NCBI GenBank assembly: GCA_028023455.1
Contig: JAQFVV010000151.1
Span: forward strand, 1,331,001-1,395,000
Reading direction: 5' to 3'
Origin: Epiperipatus broadwayi
Lineage: Eukaryota; Onychophora; Udeonychophora; Euonychophora; Peripatidae
DNA: 64,000 nucleotides
Positions 22,560 to 33,439 of the stretch are shown here, one piece after another. The notes below the pieces were generated by a model. That model did not search any database and was not told the DNA's origin. It saw only the letters and a list, made by a program, of their open reading frames with translations. Each line of letters opens with the position of its first letter. The stretch's first letter is position 1. The position numbers and the translations under genes are program-made.

Positions 22560-22931
22560 GGGGCTATGGTTGTTAAAGAACCAAAAACATCAAAATATAT
22601 AGGTACTGAACTGAGTTCAGACCTATATGACTATATAAGCTATTGAGCTTGGATTGAAAATATTATAGGGTTTTCAATTTAAGATTCATAGTTTTGTAGT
22701 TAAGTAGAGATAAAAGGTGGCTTCTGGAGGGTTGCATTAGATCTTAAGATCTAGGTGCAGTGCTCTCAGATCCAAGACTCCTCACTGACAAAGGCCACAA
22801 GCCAGAAACTAGTCTGGGGATATTGGATGAGTAGGCATCAGATGAGGATTTTATACACAAGCTTTCTGGCATTCAATGATTACTCTGGCTTGCACTGAGT
22901 GGCAATTCATATAGAGAGTTTTGCCTGTTTT
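22560..22931 (+). mobile_element. HF1 element with internal region and one right arm
   Basis: 22560-22727 (AGAACCAAAAACATCAAAAT, GAGTTCAGACCTATATGACT, GCTTGGATTGAAAA) aligns with 40600-40765, so it is an internal part of a longer HF1 form. It runs into ATCTAGGTGCAGTGCTCTCA, the hammerhead (22779-22820) and the right arm ending GAGTTTTGCCTGTTTT. This copy shows the full unit is about 370-400 bp. Confidence 0.75.
22779..22820 (+). ncRNA. HF1 hammerhead motif with one core change
   Basis: Identical to the 5.9 kb motif across helix II, GAAACTAGTC and helix I (TCCTCA/TGGGGA), but the first core block reads CTGACAA (22785-22791), so G8 is changed to A. G8 is catalytically essential in known hammerheads, so this copy is predicted dead. 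Confidence 0.55.
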
Positions 22932-23651
22932 AATTTAGAAATGACTGGAGTAGGTTCTGAAGGGTACATTACCCCTGGAAGAGATGAATAAGATTTCATT
23001 GAAATATTATCAGACGTCTGTTGAGAATAAATCTACATTAGGGTATCAATCATTTTAAGGACTACAATTTGATGTATTTTAGATAAAATATCAAATTCTC
23101 CTTGTTTGGTAGCTCCATATGGTGTTTTCCAAAGTCTGATTCAAATATATATGAGACCAAATGAGAACTTTAATTAGGACTCAAACTTGACATTATACAC
23201 AACATTATTATTTAGCATAAAAATGTTTGCGGTTTGATTTTTTTAAAAAAAAATATATATATATTTGAATGAAAAGATACTTTACTTAAAAAAAAAAGCG
23301 CAAAGTCCATCAGACGCTACATTTATCATAATAATTTGTTACCTACAAATCTTAACTAAAGATTAACATTTGGTAATTTGATAATTTATACAAAAAAGTG
23401 TTTGCAAATTTTATTTTTAATATACATATATTTATAATAATATTTTAACTAGTCAGCAGATGAAATCTTAATAAAAAATAAAAAAATTGTGGAAAATCTC
23501 ATAAGATTAAAGGTTTCAAATTATTGTCAAAAATTCATATTTTTATATTATCATAAGAATGTGCAATCTCATTAAATTCGTTATTTATATGTTATCACAA
23601 TAATGTAAGTCTCATTAAATTTTATAATGTAATTTTAAATATTGAAAAATT

Positions 23652-23753
23652 GTCAAGCGTTGGTAGCCGAGAGGTCAGCATAGCTGCTTTATAAGCAGTT
23701 GCTTGCATGCAGGTTCACTTCCCAGCCGATACTTTAACATATGGAAAAAAAAA
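23652..23753 (+). mobile_element. SINE-A copy with 14 bp target-site duplication
   Basis: Body: GTCAAGCGTTGGTAGCCGAG (A box inside), AGCAGTTGCTTGCATGC, then the B-box-like GGTTCACTTCC, ending ACATATGG plus an A run. The flanks AATATTGAAAAATT at 23638-23651 and 23754-23767 are identical, a clear LINE-type target-site duplication. The length is about 100 bp, so it is a very short tRNA-only SINE. Confidence 0.9.
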
Positions 23754-23938
23754 AATATTGAAAAATTAAAATAAATACTGTACTGTTGAAACAATGGCAA
23801 ATATTAATGCTTAGACATAATATCTCAAGTAGATTTCAAGCATGAAACTTAAAGTACACATTGTGTTCCAGTGAAGCTGCTTGAAGTGCCATCTATGAAT
23901 AAATGCATGTATTAAATAGAGCTTAATTCTTATTATTT

Positions 23939-24048
23939 ATTTTATTCCATATGTTAAAGCATCGGACGAGAAACGAACCCGCGACAACTGTCTGCAAGAC
24001 AGTGCTTGCAAGACAGCTGCGCTGACCTCTCACCTACCAACGCTTGAC
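23939..24048 (-). mobile_element. SINE-A copy, minus strand, 12 bp TSD
   Basis: The reverse complement of the SINE-A body, starting GTCAAGCGTTGGTAGGTGAG and with B-box-like GGGTTCGTTTCTC. The flanks TAGAGCTTAATT at 23927-23938 and 24049-24060 are identical. It lies only about 200 bp from the plus-strand copy, so the two form an inverted pair. Confidence 0.9.
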
Positions 24049-24798
24049 TAGAGCTTAATTATTTACAACAGAAATTTTAAGGCATTTCATATCTGGATTA
24101 GAAATTATGACATGAAATTTTGTAACTTCAATCCATGATGAAGTAACATGTTAACATTAAAATTTGTTTAAAGTTTGACAAAAATTCTATTGAAATATTT
24201 GAAATGATTCAAACTATATATGCAGTGAAGCCATGAATCACAACAACATTTTCAAGTCATTTTCTAGATTTCCTGTTGGTAGAAGAAGCAGCTGAAAATA
24301 AACTATGAAGATACGAAAGATGCTATCACATTTTATGTTATAACTCATAATCCAGACATACTGGTACTTTAGAATTTGTGTGATGTATAACTCAACAATG
24401 CTGCAATATAACATATGCATTGACCCAGAGATGGCACTGCAAGCAATTGGAGATAAAACCTGTGCATATATATATATATTCATACTTGTTTCCATGGAAT
24501 GCTCTGGGGTCTCTTTCTTTTTTTTTAACTTTAAATAAATTTGTCATTTTAAAATATTACATCATTAATTCTCATTTTAAAAAAAAATATATTTTCTTTG
24601 ACTAGATTTAAAATACTAGTAAATTTTGATTCTAACATTATTAATGACACAATTAAATCCATATGATAGCAATAGGTTAGTGTAGTTAGATAGAAATAAA
24701 TATATACAGTAGAAGTTTTAATCTCGTCTTGGATCAACAAAATATGTATTAACAACAACAAATCATTTAATTGTTCAACTCACATAATATCAAATCGG

Positions 24799-25070
24799 GA
24801 GCAGCTCAAGTGCCATCTACTGTATGTTTGAGGGAACTCTGATTACCAGATGCCCTATTGCATTTTCTAGTTCCTTTTCTCAAACTGATTTCTGGCTTTT
24901 GTCTTTAAATGTCAGATTAACTTGAATAATAAGATATAGTTAAACGTGGTTCTATACACATAACTGCTTTGAATCCAAACTTCACTGATAAACCAGAAAT
25001 AGAGGTGATGATGCAGACTGATTACTGAAGCTTGCAATAGAGGGCATTATGGTAGAATTGTTCTTGTTTT
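24799..25070. mobile_element. HF1-related foldback, diverged subfamily
   Basis: The left arm GAGCAGCTCAAGTGCCATCT...AAACTGATTTCTGGCTTTTG is mirrored at the right by AAACTTCACTGATAAACCAG and GCTTGCAATAGAGGGCATTA. The ribozyme region is recognisable as CACTGATAA...CAGAAAT, but helix II is gone. Related diverged foldbacks are at 34500-34850, 38850-39085 and 48670-49110. Confidence 0.65.
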
Positions 25071-25074
25071 ATCA

Positions 25075-27655
25075 CTTGTTGTGCTAACTGAATTTTTTAG
25101 CAATTTGTAGTTATTAACATTTCTAACCAAAGGGAAAATGTGTTTACAATTAATAAAAACTGAGAGTATTAAAATATAGATAATGGAGCTAGATCTATAT
25201 AAATATTCAAACATATTGACTTATAGATTCAAAATATTAGGCTGATTTGGATTTCAGGTTTTAGTTTGAATAGTACTATGGAGTTAAAAGTGGTTGTTCA
25301 ATGCATATCTGTATCATTTCTAATTTTGAATCCTAAACCTTGATAAAGACAAAAGACAAAAACCAAGCTTGAGGATGAGGATTTAAATTGCAATATTTAC
25401 TAATTAAAGATTACTCAACTTTATGATAGATGGCAATAGAATAGAGATTACTCTTGCTTTAAAATATGTATTAAAATTATCGAATTTGAGCATGTCAAAA
25501 GGAAAATACATATTGTTTCATTTTTCTGCTGAAATCAGAATCACAGAATATGCAAAAAGTTCAAACAATCTGTGATCAATTCTCATTATCAACTTGGCAG
25601 CCGGCCTCATGAGTAGGTCTGGTAATACTTCCGGCTGTATTTGACAGCTTGTGTCGTGCCAATGCTTGGTTCTAGCAGCTTCCAATCTTAAACATGGACT
25701 TGCCTCACTCCATAAACCATTAAGCTTAACAGCTTCTGTCTAGAGAATGGAGATTCTACCAACTCTGTGACAGTAACTCCCACTAAGCGTGTATGGAGAA
25801 TGTGTATTCTGTTTTTCAGCTTTATGACAATAGTTCTCTGATCTTACCTTCAGAAGGTTTGACTATTTATTGCCACATCCCCATCCTTAATGGAAACATT
25901 CATATTCAATGAACAACATTGCTTATTGGCTCATTTGCCATAGGCTATATGTTATCTATCTGTATATACATAGGGTTCATGGCGATGAGTGCTCAATCTG
26001 ATCTAGATAAGATGGAATCTGGACTAATCCATTAATTAAAGGCAAGATAAGATACGACATGAATTTCAAATGTTTTAGAGAACAGATTAAAAATCTGAAG
26101 TAGTAATCACAGAATTATCTCAGAATAACAAACTAAGTTGTATAAAGTGAATAGTTCAAATATAACTTGAAAAAAAAAAATTCTTCTTACAGAGTTCAGA
26201 GATCTTAAATTGCTTTTTCACAGTCGCAAACTATTATTATCCAACTCACACCTATTCATTCTAATACAAATATTTTTATAAATGTTATTATTAAAAATAT
26301 TCTGTACAGTTTAATAATTTAACAAAAATGATTTATCAAATGCTGAAATTACTTTATCATATATCATAACAAATATACTCAATATATATAAATGTTCACT
26401 TGTTCACAGGTAAATCTCATGAACTGTAGCCATTTTGCATAGAAAAATCATTCAAAATAAAGTTTTACAAAATTGAACAAGGGATTTTTTTTTAAATTCA
26501 TACTTTGAACTTTAAATTCTTTTAAAATAGTGTGATCTAACAAATACTGTTAATAAATTAAAATGAAATACTTTGGTGAAATAAATAGTTTTGGGGAACG
26601 TGATAAACTTGTGCTAAACCTATATGATTATTCCAGTTTTTTGACTGTACCCAAAATTACATATATGTTTTAAAATCAAATTAATATTCGCGCACAAACA
26701 AAAATATATATTAATCTATATACTTGACACCTGATATGCATAAAAAATTGACATAAAAATTCATATTAATTTTAGTTTGCTTACTTTTAATTCTTATCAT
26801 ATATAAATCTTTTTTTTTTTTAATTTTCCCATGTATCGTAAAAATTTTGTTTTATTTTGTTTGTGGGTGTGTATACCATAATGTAAAAAACAATCGACAT
26901 TTCTATTTTTTACAAAATATATAGACATATCCATCAATTAATTGCGAAAACTCACAATTTAAAAATAAATATTAACTGCCTTACCTTTTTAAAATTAATT
27001 TTTATTTTAGTTATTCCACAGGTATTATTTACGATTTCTAAACGATTGCTTAATAACAGTCGTACAAACTGACAACTGATGATTCATGCGAAATACTTTA
27101 AAATCTTCCTAATGTGTAATATAATCGTATGACAGGAATTGCCTTCATTCTCACCTATATTTCACCGTGTTAATTAACACAGATACATTTCTTAGCATCT
27201 GTAAACTAAATCCAGAATCAACGTTTTTTGGATAAACATAAACAATCAATTTTTAAAATAAAAAAACAAATATTAAGTATTTATTAAAATTATTGGATCA
27301 TCTAGATCACATATTTTAAAATACAATGAAATCATTAAACACGTTCAATAATAAGTTATTTTCTACGTCTCAAATTGATAATAATGTTACGTTAACGCTT
27401 GCTTCCATAATGACTTAGTAACGTTAACATCAACATAGCGATCACCCAATGAAAATAGCATTTGCAGATGGGAATTTTTTTTAATGAAAAACGCATCTTG
27501 AAAATTGATCTTAAAGCTATTTTTTAAAAAATGACTACATAACAGCTATAAATAACTCACCTTTTCCAAATAAATTATAATGTCATCAAATAAATACATT
27601 AAATTAAAATTCCAATATTACCCTCGTAGAATCTGATTAAAGCCATTTCTCATAA
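25075..27655. other. Region upstream of WDR4 without identified genes
   Basis: 25590-25960 is less A+T-rich and contains short unique-looking sequence, but no frame or RNA fold I recognise. From about 26000 on it is A+T-rich with poly-A/T tracts. No coding exon of a neighbouring gene was identified. Confidence 0.35.
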
Positions 27656-27939
27656 ATACTGGCGCATGCGTGAATTAAAACCGCTGATTACTACTTTCTC
27701 GTGAATTTTGAGAATACGACGGGTGTTTTAAGTATATATATTAGTTTGTAAAATGTATTTTTCAGTCGCTTGAATGAATCGATGTGAAATAGTGATTTTT
27801 TTTAGAAAAATTTAACTTTTTTACTTTTACTGTTGGTGGTAGATTTTTTTCCCAATAATAGTGTTAATAAGTAAAATAACATTTTTGCTAATTCTGTAAA
27901 ATAAATCATTTAAACTATAGAGGGCGGTTTTAATATAAA
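27656..27939 (+). promoter_or_regulatory. Candidate WDR4 promoter and 5' UTR
   Basis: GGCGCATGCGT at 27661-27671 is a palindromic NRF-1-like site, a common core-promoter element of animal housekeeping genes. It stands out in very A+T-rich DNA. ACGACGGGTG follows near 27717, and TATATATA occurs near 27733. The distance to the ATG is about 270 bp. The transcription start is not determined. Confidence 0.45.
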
Positions 27940-28019
27940 ATGGCGTTAATCTCATGTAAAAATCAGTTTGTAGCATTTACAAGTGGTAGTACTTTTATCA
28001 TATATGATTTAGAAAATAG
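27940..28019 (+). CDS. WDR4: WDR4 exon 1 (tRNA m7G methyltransferase non-catalytic subunit)
   Basis: First coding exon of the WD40 protein that partners METTL1 (Trm82 with Trm8 in yeast) to form N7-methylguanosine at position 46 of tRNAs. The ATG has a good context (AAAATGG). The 26 complete codons read MALISCKNQFVAFTSG then STFIIYDLEN. SLFIYD-like sequence occurs at the same place in vertebrate WDR4, as the first blade strand. The exon ends with two bases (AG) of a split codon before the donor GTAAG (28020-28024). Exon 2 begins with one base, restoring the frame as Ser. The N-terminus is shorter than in vertebrates. Identification rests mainly on exon 2 plus this phase match. Confidence 0.75.
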
Positions 28020-28384
28020 GTAAGATTGCAGTAGTATTACCGTGATAATGACTTAAGTATTTTAATGTCATTTAAAAATTACGAGTAAAAATCACTATTT
28101 AAAAGTATTCAAACATATATGAAAAGTTAAAATAACTAAATTAAACTATATTTTTTTATATTTCTAGATTAGATAGTTACTAAAATAGAGTAGCACTTTA
28201 TAAAATCCAAAACAAAAAAGCCATATGTTATATTCTTTGTAATGGCATCAGAATTTAATGTTTCATACAAAATCTTCAAACGTCATTTTAAGTAGAAAAA
28301 TTGTACTGTCAATATATAACGCTTGTTCTAAGAAATACTGTACGATTTTCAAAAAGCTCTCAAATCTTTTAAAATTATTTCTAG

Positions 28385-28499
28385 CACTTTAAATGACATT
28401 TGCGGAGACTACAATTCTGTCTTGAGAAAAATGGTAGATAAACCAGACTATGGTGAATACATCGAAGAAAGTACCGACTCCAATGAAATAGATTCTTAG
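28385..28499 (+). other. Possible alternative terminal exon, in phase with exon 1
   Basis: After an acceptor-like TTATTTCTAG (ending 28384), a less A+T-rich stretch stays open for 38 codons to a TAG. Joined to exon 1 the phase fits: AG plus C gives Ser, then TLNDICGDYN, SVLRKMVDKPDYGEY and an acidic end IEESTDSNEIDS. I recognise no family. It would give a truncated WDR4 lacking WD repeats. Alternatively the stretch is the opposite strand of the decayed tail of the RTE element that starts right beside it. Composition and phase argue for a look; nothing proves expression. Confidence 0.3.
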
Positions 28500-29515
28500 A
28501 AGTTGACTTTATACCCAGTTCAACCCTGCTGAAAGAACATTCGGGATCTAAGATTATAAACTGGCATATCCAGGTGTCATTATTAAGTACGCCTTAAGGT
28601 TTTCTTGGGATCCAGTTCAAGATTTCAAAACTGTCCATCTATTATCATTTCTTCTAGCAACAACAGCCCAGCTCTATTTTAGTTTAATTATTTCAGTAAT
28701 GTCCATAAATACCTGGTTGTTGTCCCGCTCAACTATTTTGTTTTCTAATCCTATTTACTCCCAATATATTTTTTTCTAAACTTCATTGGGTGGTCTGAAA
28801 TATTTATATTGCTCTTCTGTTAAGTGTCCAAATCTCAGATTTATAAATAAGAATTGGTTAAACACATCCATTAAAAACTTAGACTTATTTTCTTTTAATA
28901 TTAAGTTATTTCTACTAAAACTACTCCATCAAAGTTTAATTCTATGATTAATTTTATCCATTATGAATTTGCCAGGTTTCCTGCATCTGAAATATTTACA
29001 AAAATAATCATCCGCAAAATCTAGATGAATTAAATAATTTACTCCCTGACTTCCTATTTAAATCCACAAAATACTTCTGGGTCTACATCTTCATAATACA
29101 AAACTTTAATGACTGTAGAAATGTTTATAGATTTAAATGACTTTTCATAATCTACAAATTCCCAATTCTTAGATATAATGGGTTGTATTAAAACTACTTT
29201 CTAATCCAATTTTTTTTCTTATTGGTTTGAATCCAAAGCTCATTTAGACAAATTGTAATTATCTTAAGATTTTATATACAACTGATAAAAGACAAACAGT
29301 TCTAATATCTTCTTTATCACCTTTCTTAAATATCTATGTTGTATTCTTCTAATTATCTAGTCCATCCTCATCATTCAGATGTTTGGTATATGATTTTGCT
29401 AACAGTTTTTCTATTTATCCTATTAATTTTAAGATATCAGTAACAATTCCCATTTTATCTTGGAATCGTTTTCATTGTAGATTTAATTGCATGTGTTCTT
29501 GTTTTATTATTATAT

Positions 29516-29720
29516 AACTAGAAATGTACCTGGCCTATGGAAAGGCCATAGTTTTTGTAATAGTTTTTTTTAATCGCTTGCTTTAACAATTTTTTTTTTC
29601 CTTTGTGGAATTACTTCCTGGTAAATGTATCCGGCCTATAAAAAGGCCTTTGTTTTTATAATAGTTTTTTTTAATCAGCTGCTTTACCAAATTTTTTTTG
29701 CTTTGCAGAGTTAGTTGCTT
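29516..29720. repeat. Tandem repeat of about 100 bp, two copies
   Basis: Two units starting near 29521 and 29621, each with AAATGTA.C.GGCCTAT, AAAGGCC, TTTTTATAATAG-like sequence and a T-rich tract. It lies inside the RTE remnant region and is unlike LINE coding sequence, so it is a later insertion or expansion. Confidence 0.7.
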
Positions 29721-30380
29721 TGAATAAAATGCTCGTAATCAAATTAAACCTCTTAAATATAAGGAAGGAATTATTTCTTTTGCATAAAGTGCTTTGTAAA
29801 AAAATTATGGTTTATTAATAGTGGAACAAATCATTACTTTTTGCCTTGAAAAATACGCCCTCTAACAATGAAAAGTTTAACTTGAATCTCACGTGACAGT
29901 GTTATGGACAAATATTTAGGGATTTTATATATAAGATTGTTTATGTAACTCTTCCACACATTTCATGATGTTATCTACCTTTTTACTAATAGTTTCCATC
30001 TTCTTTTTAGTGCAGAAATAATTCTCCAATTCACAATTATATTTTCTTGTAAGATTATTAACTTTTGTACCATTCAGATCTTAATACATCACTTTTAAAT
30101 ACTTTCATATTTCTTCTTCACATATAGCTTAATTTCAGTTTAAAATTTACTGGTCAAGTGCTGTTTTTTGTTCCAGTTATCTTTGTTGCTGTTATTATTT
30201 TCTTATTGATCCCAGGTAATTTTGAAATATCTTCAAAATATGCTAACATTTTAAAATGATCAGATTCTATTTAAGTTTATGGAAATGTTTCTGAAGTTTA
30301 GGAACATTAACTGCTAATACTGTTTTTTTAATAATTTTTGACTTGTTTTTTTATTAACCCATATCATGCACGATCATGCC

Positions 30381-30490
30381 TTGCATGGTTTGGTGCAGTT
30401 GGTAGAGCATCTGACTTGAAATCTGGAGGTCCCAGGATTGATCTTGGCACTCGGAACTTGTTATAACTCCCAAGCAATAAAGACATTAGC
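30381..30490 (+). mobile_element. SINE-B copy inserted in the RTE LINE
   Basis: CATGGTTTGGTGCAGTTGGT, AGAGCATCTGACTTGAAATC, GGTCCCAGGATTGATCTTGG (B-box region), then the tail GAACTTGTTATAACTCCCAA and GCAATAAAGACATT. It is the copy closest to a tRNA: A box, anticodon-arm-like TGACTTGAAATCTGGAGGTC, then a B-box region. It was followed by an AT microsatellite. Nesting shows the SINE is younger than the RTE copy. Confidence 0.75.
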
Positions 30491-31249
30491 TTATATATAT
30501 ATGTGTGTACATAATCACTTTCAGTGTTGAATCAATTAAAAACAAAACCTTGAAATATGTATTTTTTATTAATCAAAATGTAATTCAGTTTCTCTGTACC
30601 TTTATTTGAATGCTTCCATGTTCATTTCTGTTTAGCATTTTTCTCAAAAAATTCATAATATGCAATTTTTCTACAAATTCTATGAATCTGACCACTCATA
30701 TTTTTGTAACCATAACCAAATGTATCCACGATACTTTCATCTTTAAATTATTTTGCAATGCTAACATCAAAGTCTCCCATAACAAGTTGGAAATATTATT
30801 TGATGTGATCAAAAGTATTTTGTAACTCCATATAAAAATCATCAACTTCTTTCATTAAATTGAATAACTAATCTTTTTACACTCTTGTATGATTTGACTT
30901 TTTATTTGGAATGAATTCAGTTATGTTTGTGCTTTCAATATTTGTACCTTTGCAGTAAAGAATGTCCACTTTTTAAATTAGTTGTCTCTCTATTTCTTAA
31001 CTTCACAAAGTCCAATAATGTTCCTTTTAACATTAGATGGTTTTTTCCAAGTCATCCTGTCTTTTTCACTTAAAAGGATCTACAGTTGTGGATGCCTAAA
31101 TAATGTTCATCATTGCTGCCTTGACTCATGATTTTACAACCTCTTGGAAATAAAGATCGTAAATTAATTTTGGTTGTCATGATTGTAAATATTTATTTAA
31201 AAAAAAGAGATCATTAGCCCATAATCATTTTGTCTTCAAGAAAACTCAA

Positions 31250-31985
31250 CTAATGTTTCAGCTAATATCTATTAGGCAATTGAAAATAAAGACCATGGGA
31301 TCTCTTGGCTTAAATCGGAGGAAAAGGCCAATAAACTCACACATTGGCAGATGCATAATGCTGAGCACAGCATCAATGTTCATATATGATATGAGTAATC
31401 ACATAATAATAGCAGATGCAATGATAAGAACTTAGGGAGTGGAACTTTAGGAAATTGTCTTGCACCTTCCCTTCATGGTCTTAAAGAGAAAACAAAGAAA
31501 GACTCCTTTTATTATCAAGAAATTTCTTTCTGCAGCCTTCAAATCATATATCGATCTAAAACTGAAATTTGTAATAAAGAATTTTTTATCCTCTGAAAAA
31601 AAAAAAAAGATTATTCATTCTATCAATAATTTCTTTGAAATTTATATATCTTGCACAATGTGTAACAAAATGTGGATCTAGAATTGACATTATTGAATTT
31701 GTAAATGATACTTTTGTGAATAAGAATTATATGTCAAAGATTTGGAATATTATAATTATCTTTTCAATATTATTTTTACTAGAATCCAGATGGCATATGT
31801 TAATAATATATTCATCTGTTATATCTTAAAAAGGAAAGATCTACGTTATTCTAAAATGTCAAGCTAATTGGAAAATTAACCAGCATGTTCTATATGTGGA
31901 CATATTTGTAGTACACAGATTCATTTGCATAGTCATTGCAAAATTCATTTTTAGAGCTTTTTTCCCCCTTTCTGTTTCCTCTTAG
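31250..31985. other. A+T-rich intronic DNA with short open frames only
   Basis: Open frames of 60-73 codons occur on the plus strand but have A/K/I/F-rich compositions expected by chance at this base composition. No family is recognised. Confidence 0.35.
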
Positions 31986-31989
31986 AGTT

Positions 31990-32930
31990 GGAATGGCCAT
32001 CTTTGTTTTTATAAATCTGAGTAATAGAAACATCCTCAAAGTCAGGTGACACAATTTCATGGTTCTATATAAATCAGAACAATAGAAGTATCCTCAAGAT
32101 CAGATGACCCTGACCTTGGGGTTACTTCTATTGTAGAACAATAAATGTATCCTCAAGGTCAGATGACACTGACCTTGAGGTTGCTTCTATTGTTATGATT
32201 TATAAAAATAAGGAGATGGAAAAATAAGGATGACCATTCCAATTCCAAGGAAAAACAAAGAAAACAAAAAACTCTAGAAATGACTTTTGCTATGACTATA
32301 ATCTATGGACAACAAATATGTCCATGTATACAACATGCTGGACTATTTTTTCTATTAATTTGATATTTTCATGAAAATTTTTTCTCTCTGTAATAGCTTA
32401 ACATGTCTAATTACAGCGGTCCATTGTATTTTATTCATTGCCATATCATCTCATTTGGAACAATTAATATTGCATTTCCAAGATTGTTTTTGAGATTATT
32501 CTTGCATTGTTCATTTGTTTGCATATCTAATACAATGAAGGTGTGATATTATAATAGCGAACTCTCATATCCATAAGATTAAAGATCATATTGATTGGTT
32601 TTATGATCCGGGCATTGTATTTTAAAAATTTTACGGAGCAATCCTTAGATGAAATTTTTCTTGCTTTTAGAATGCATTGATAGGGTATTTTAGTCTCTTG
32701 TTCATATAATAAATTAGATAATATAACAGCTTTTTGAACTGATTAGTTGTAATAGTCATTTTCTTGGTACGGAAATTCTCTTAAATTGTTGAAATCAACA
32801 GTAGAACATTGGAGCTATATCAATCTCAAATTTTGACAGATCCCTAACCACCAGTACAGTTGTCCATTGTAATCTTAAGTTTGTATTAAGTAAAGTTTGC
32901 ACATTCCATGTATCTATATTTAGGAAGAAA
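31990..32930 (-). mobile_element. LINE with large internal deletion
   Basis: On the minus strand near 32920-32780 the translation reads IDTWNVQTLLNTNLRLQWTT then VLVVRDLSKFEIDIAPM, matching the start of a LINE endonuclease ('TWNVRTLLD...RRTALVARELSRYNIDIAALSET'). The next recognisable part (32700-32580) is already the RT C-terminal block (TRD.NTLSMHSKSKKNF). So most of endonuclease and RT is missing. It ends at a 3' region near 31990 like that at 2170. Confidence 0.65.
32025..32200. repeat. Short tandem repeat with palindromic units
   Basis: Three units of about 65 bp with TCCTCAAGGTCAGATGACAC, CTGACCTTGAGGTT and TTCTATTGT. Within a unit, CTCAAGGTCA and TGACCTTGAG are complementary, so each can form a hairpin. 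It lies at the 3' end of the LINE remnant. Confidence 0.7.
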
Positions 32931-33439
32931 TAATACTTATTTTTAGAACTACCACCGCCTTCTGTCTACTGATAACATTTTCTGTTACTTTAATGGGTAA
33001 TCCAATAGTCACAAGGAATATAATCAAACTGAAAACACGCCATTTTTTGAACACATTTTCTAGGCCTTTTCCAATTCTATAGTCAGCATTTAATTGTCTA
33101 AACACATAATCTGCGCTAACTAAAACTGATGTCGCAAATCCAGTTCTTAACCAACTGGTTAGTGATTGTATTTCCTCAAGCAAAAATCACAACTAAAGAC
33201 TGCTGATCTATTAAACCTGTCCTTGTCATTGCTTTCTCAATTCTTGAGGGCCTGAGCTAAAAAAAGGAAATTGGAGTCAGAAATGCTGTCCATGTAATTA
33301 AAGGGTGGAAATATAGTTGCTCGTATACATAATCCTATTGTCATAGGTAGTACGGAAAGATGATCGATAGCATGAAAGGCTCCTAAAGACCTGGCTCTAC
33401 ACTAGTTTAAGTTACTGAAAAATGCAAAGAGAAAAAAAA

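Larger units (their letters stand above)
28500..31160 (-). mobile_element. Degenerate, nearly complete RTE-type LINE
   Basis: On the minus strand, from 31160 down: endonuclease remnants (LIMGDF-like, then DTFGYGYKNMSGQ near 30700, and TWKHSNKGTEKLNYILINKK near 30560), then IFKKGDKEDIR and LLSVVYKI near 29310 (RT start), LIHLDFADDYF near 29020 (the F/YADD box), KSKFLMDVFNQFLF near 28880, IIKLK*SWA near 28690 and VLNWIPRK near 28610. This is the RTE order EN-RT-C-terminal 'W.GH.AR...W...V..W.PR'. Stops are frequent. A SINE-B copy interrupts it at 30381-30490. It is antisense to WDR4. Length about 2.6 kb, somewhat shorter than an intact RTE. Confidence 0.75.

Noticed and set aside
30381-30460. 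Possible functional tRNA gene
   Set aside because: A and B box-like blocks are present, but the arms do not pair as a cloverleaf and the sequence continues into the shared SINE-B tail.
32920-33183. 87-codon minus-strand frame upstream of the LINE endonuclease start
   Set aside because: Not recognised. It may be 5' sequence of the same LINE. No independent support for a gene.
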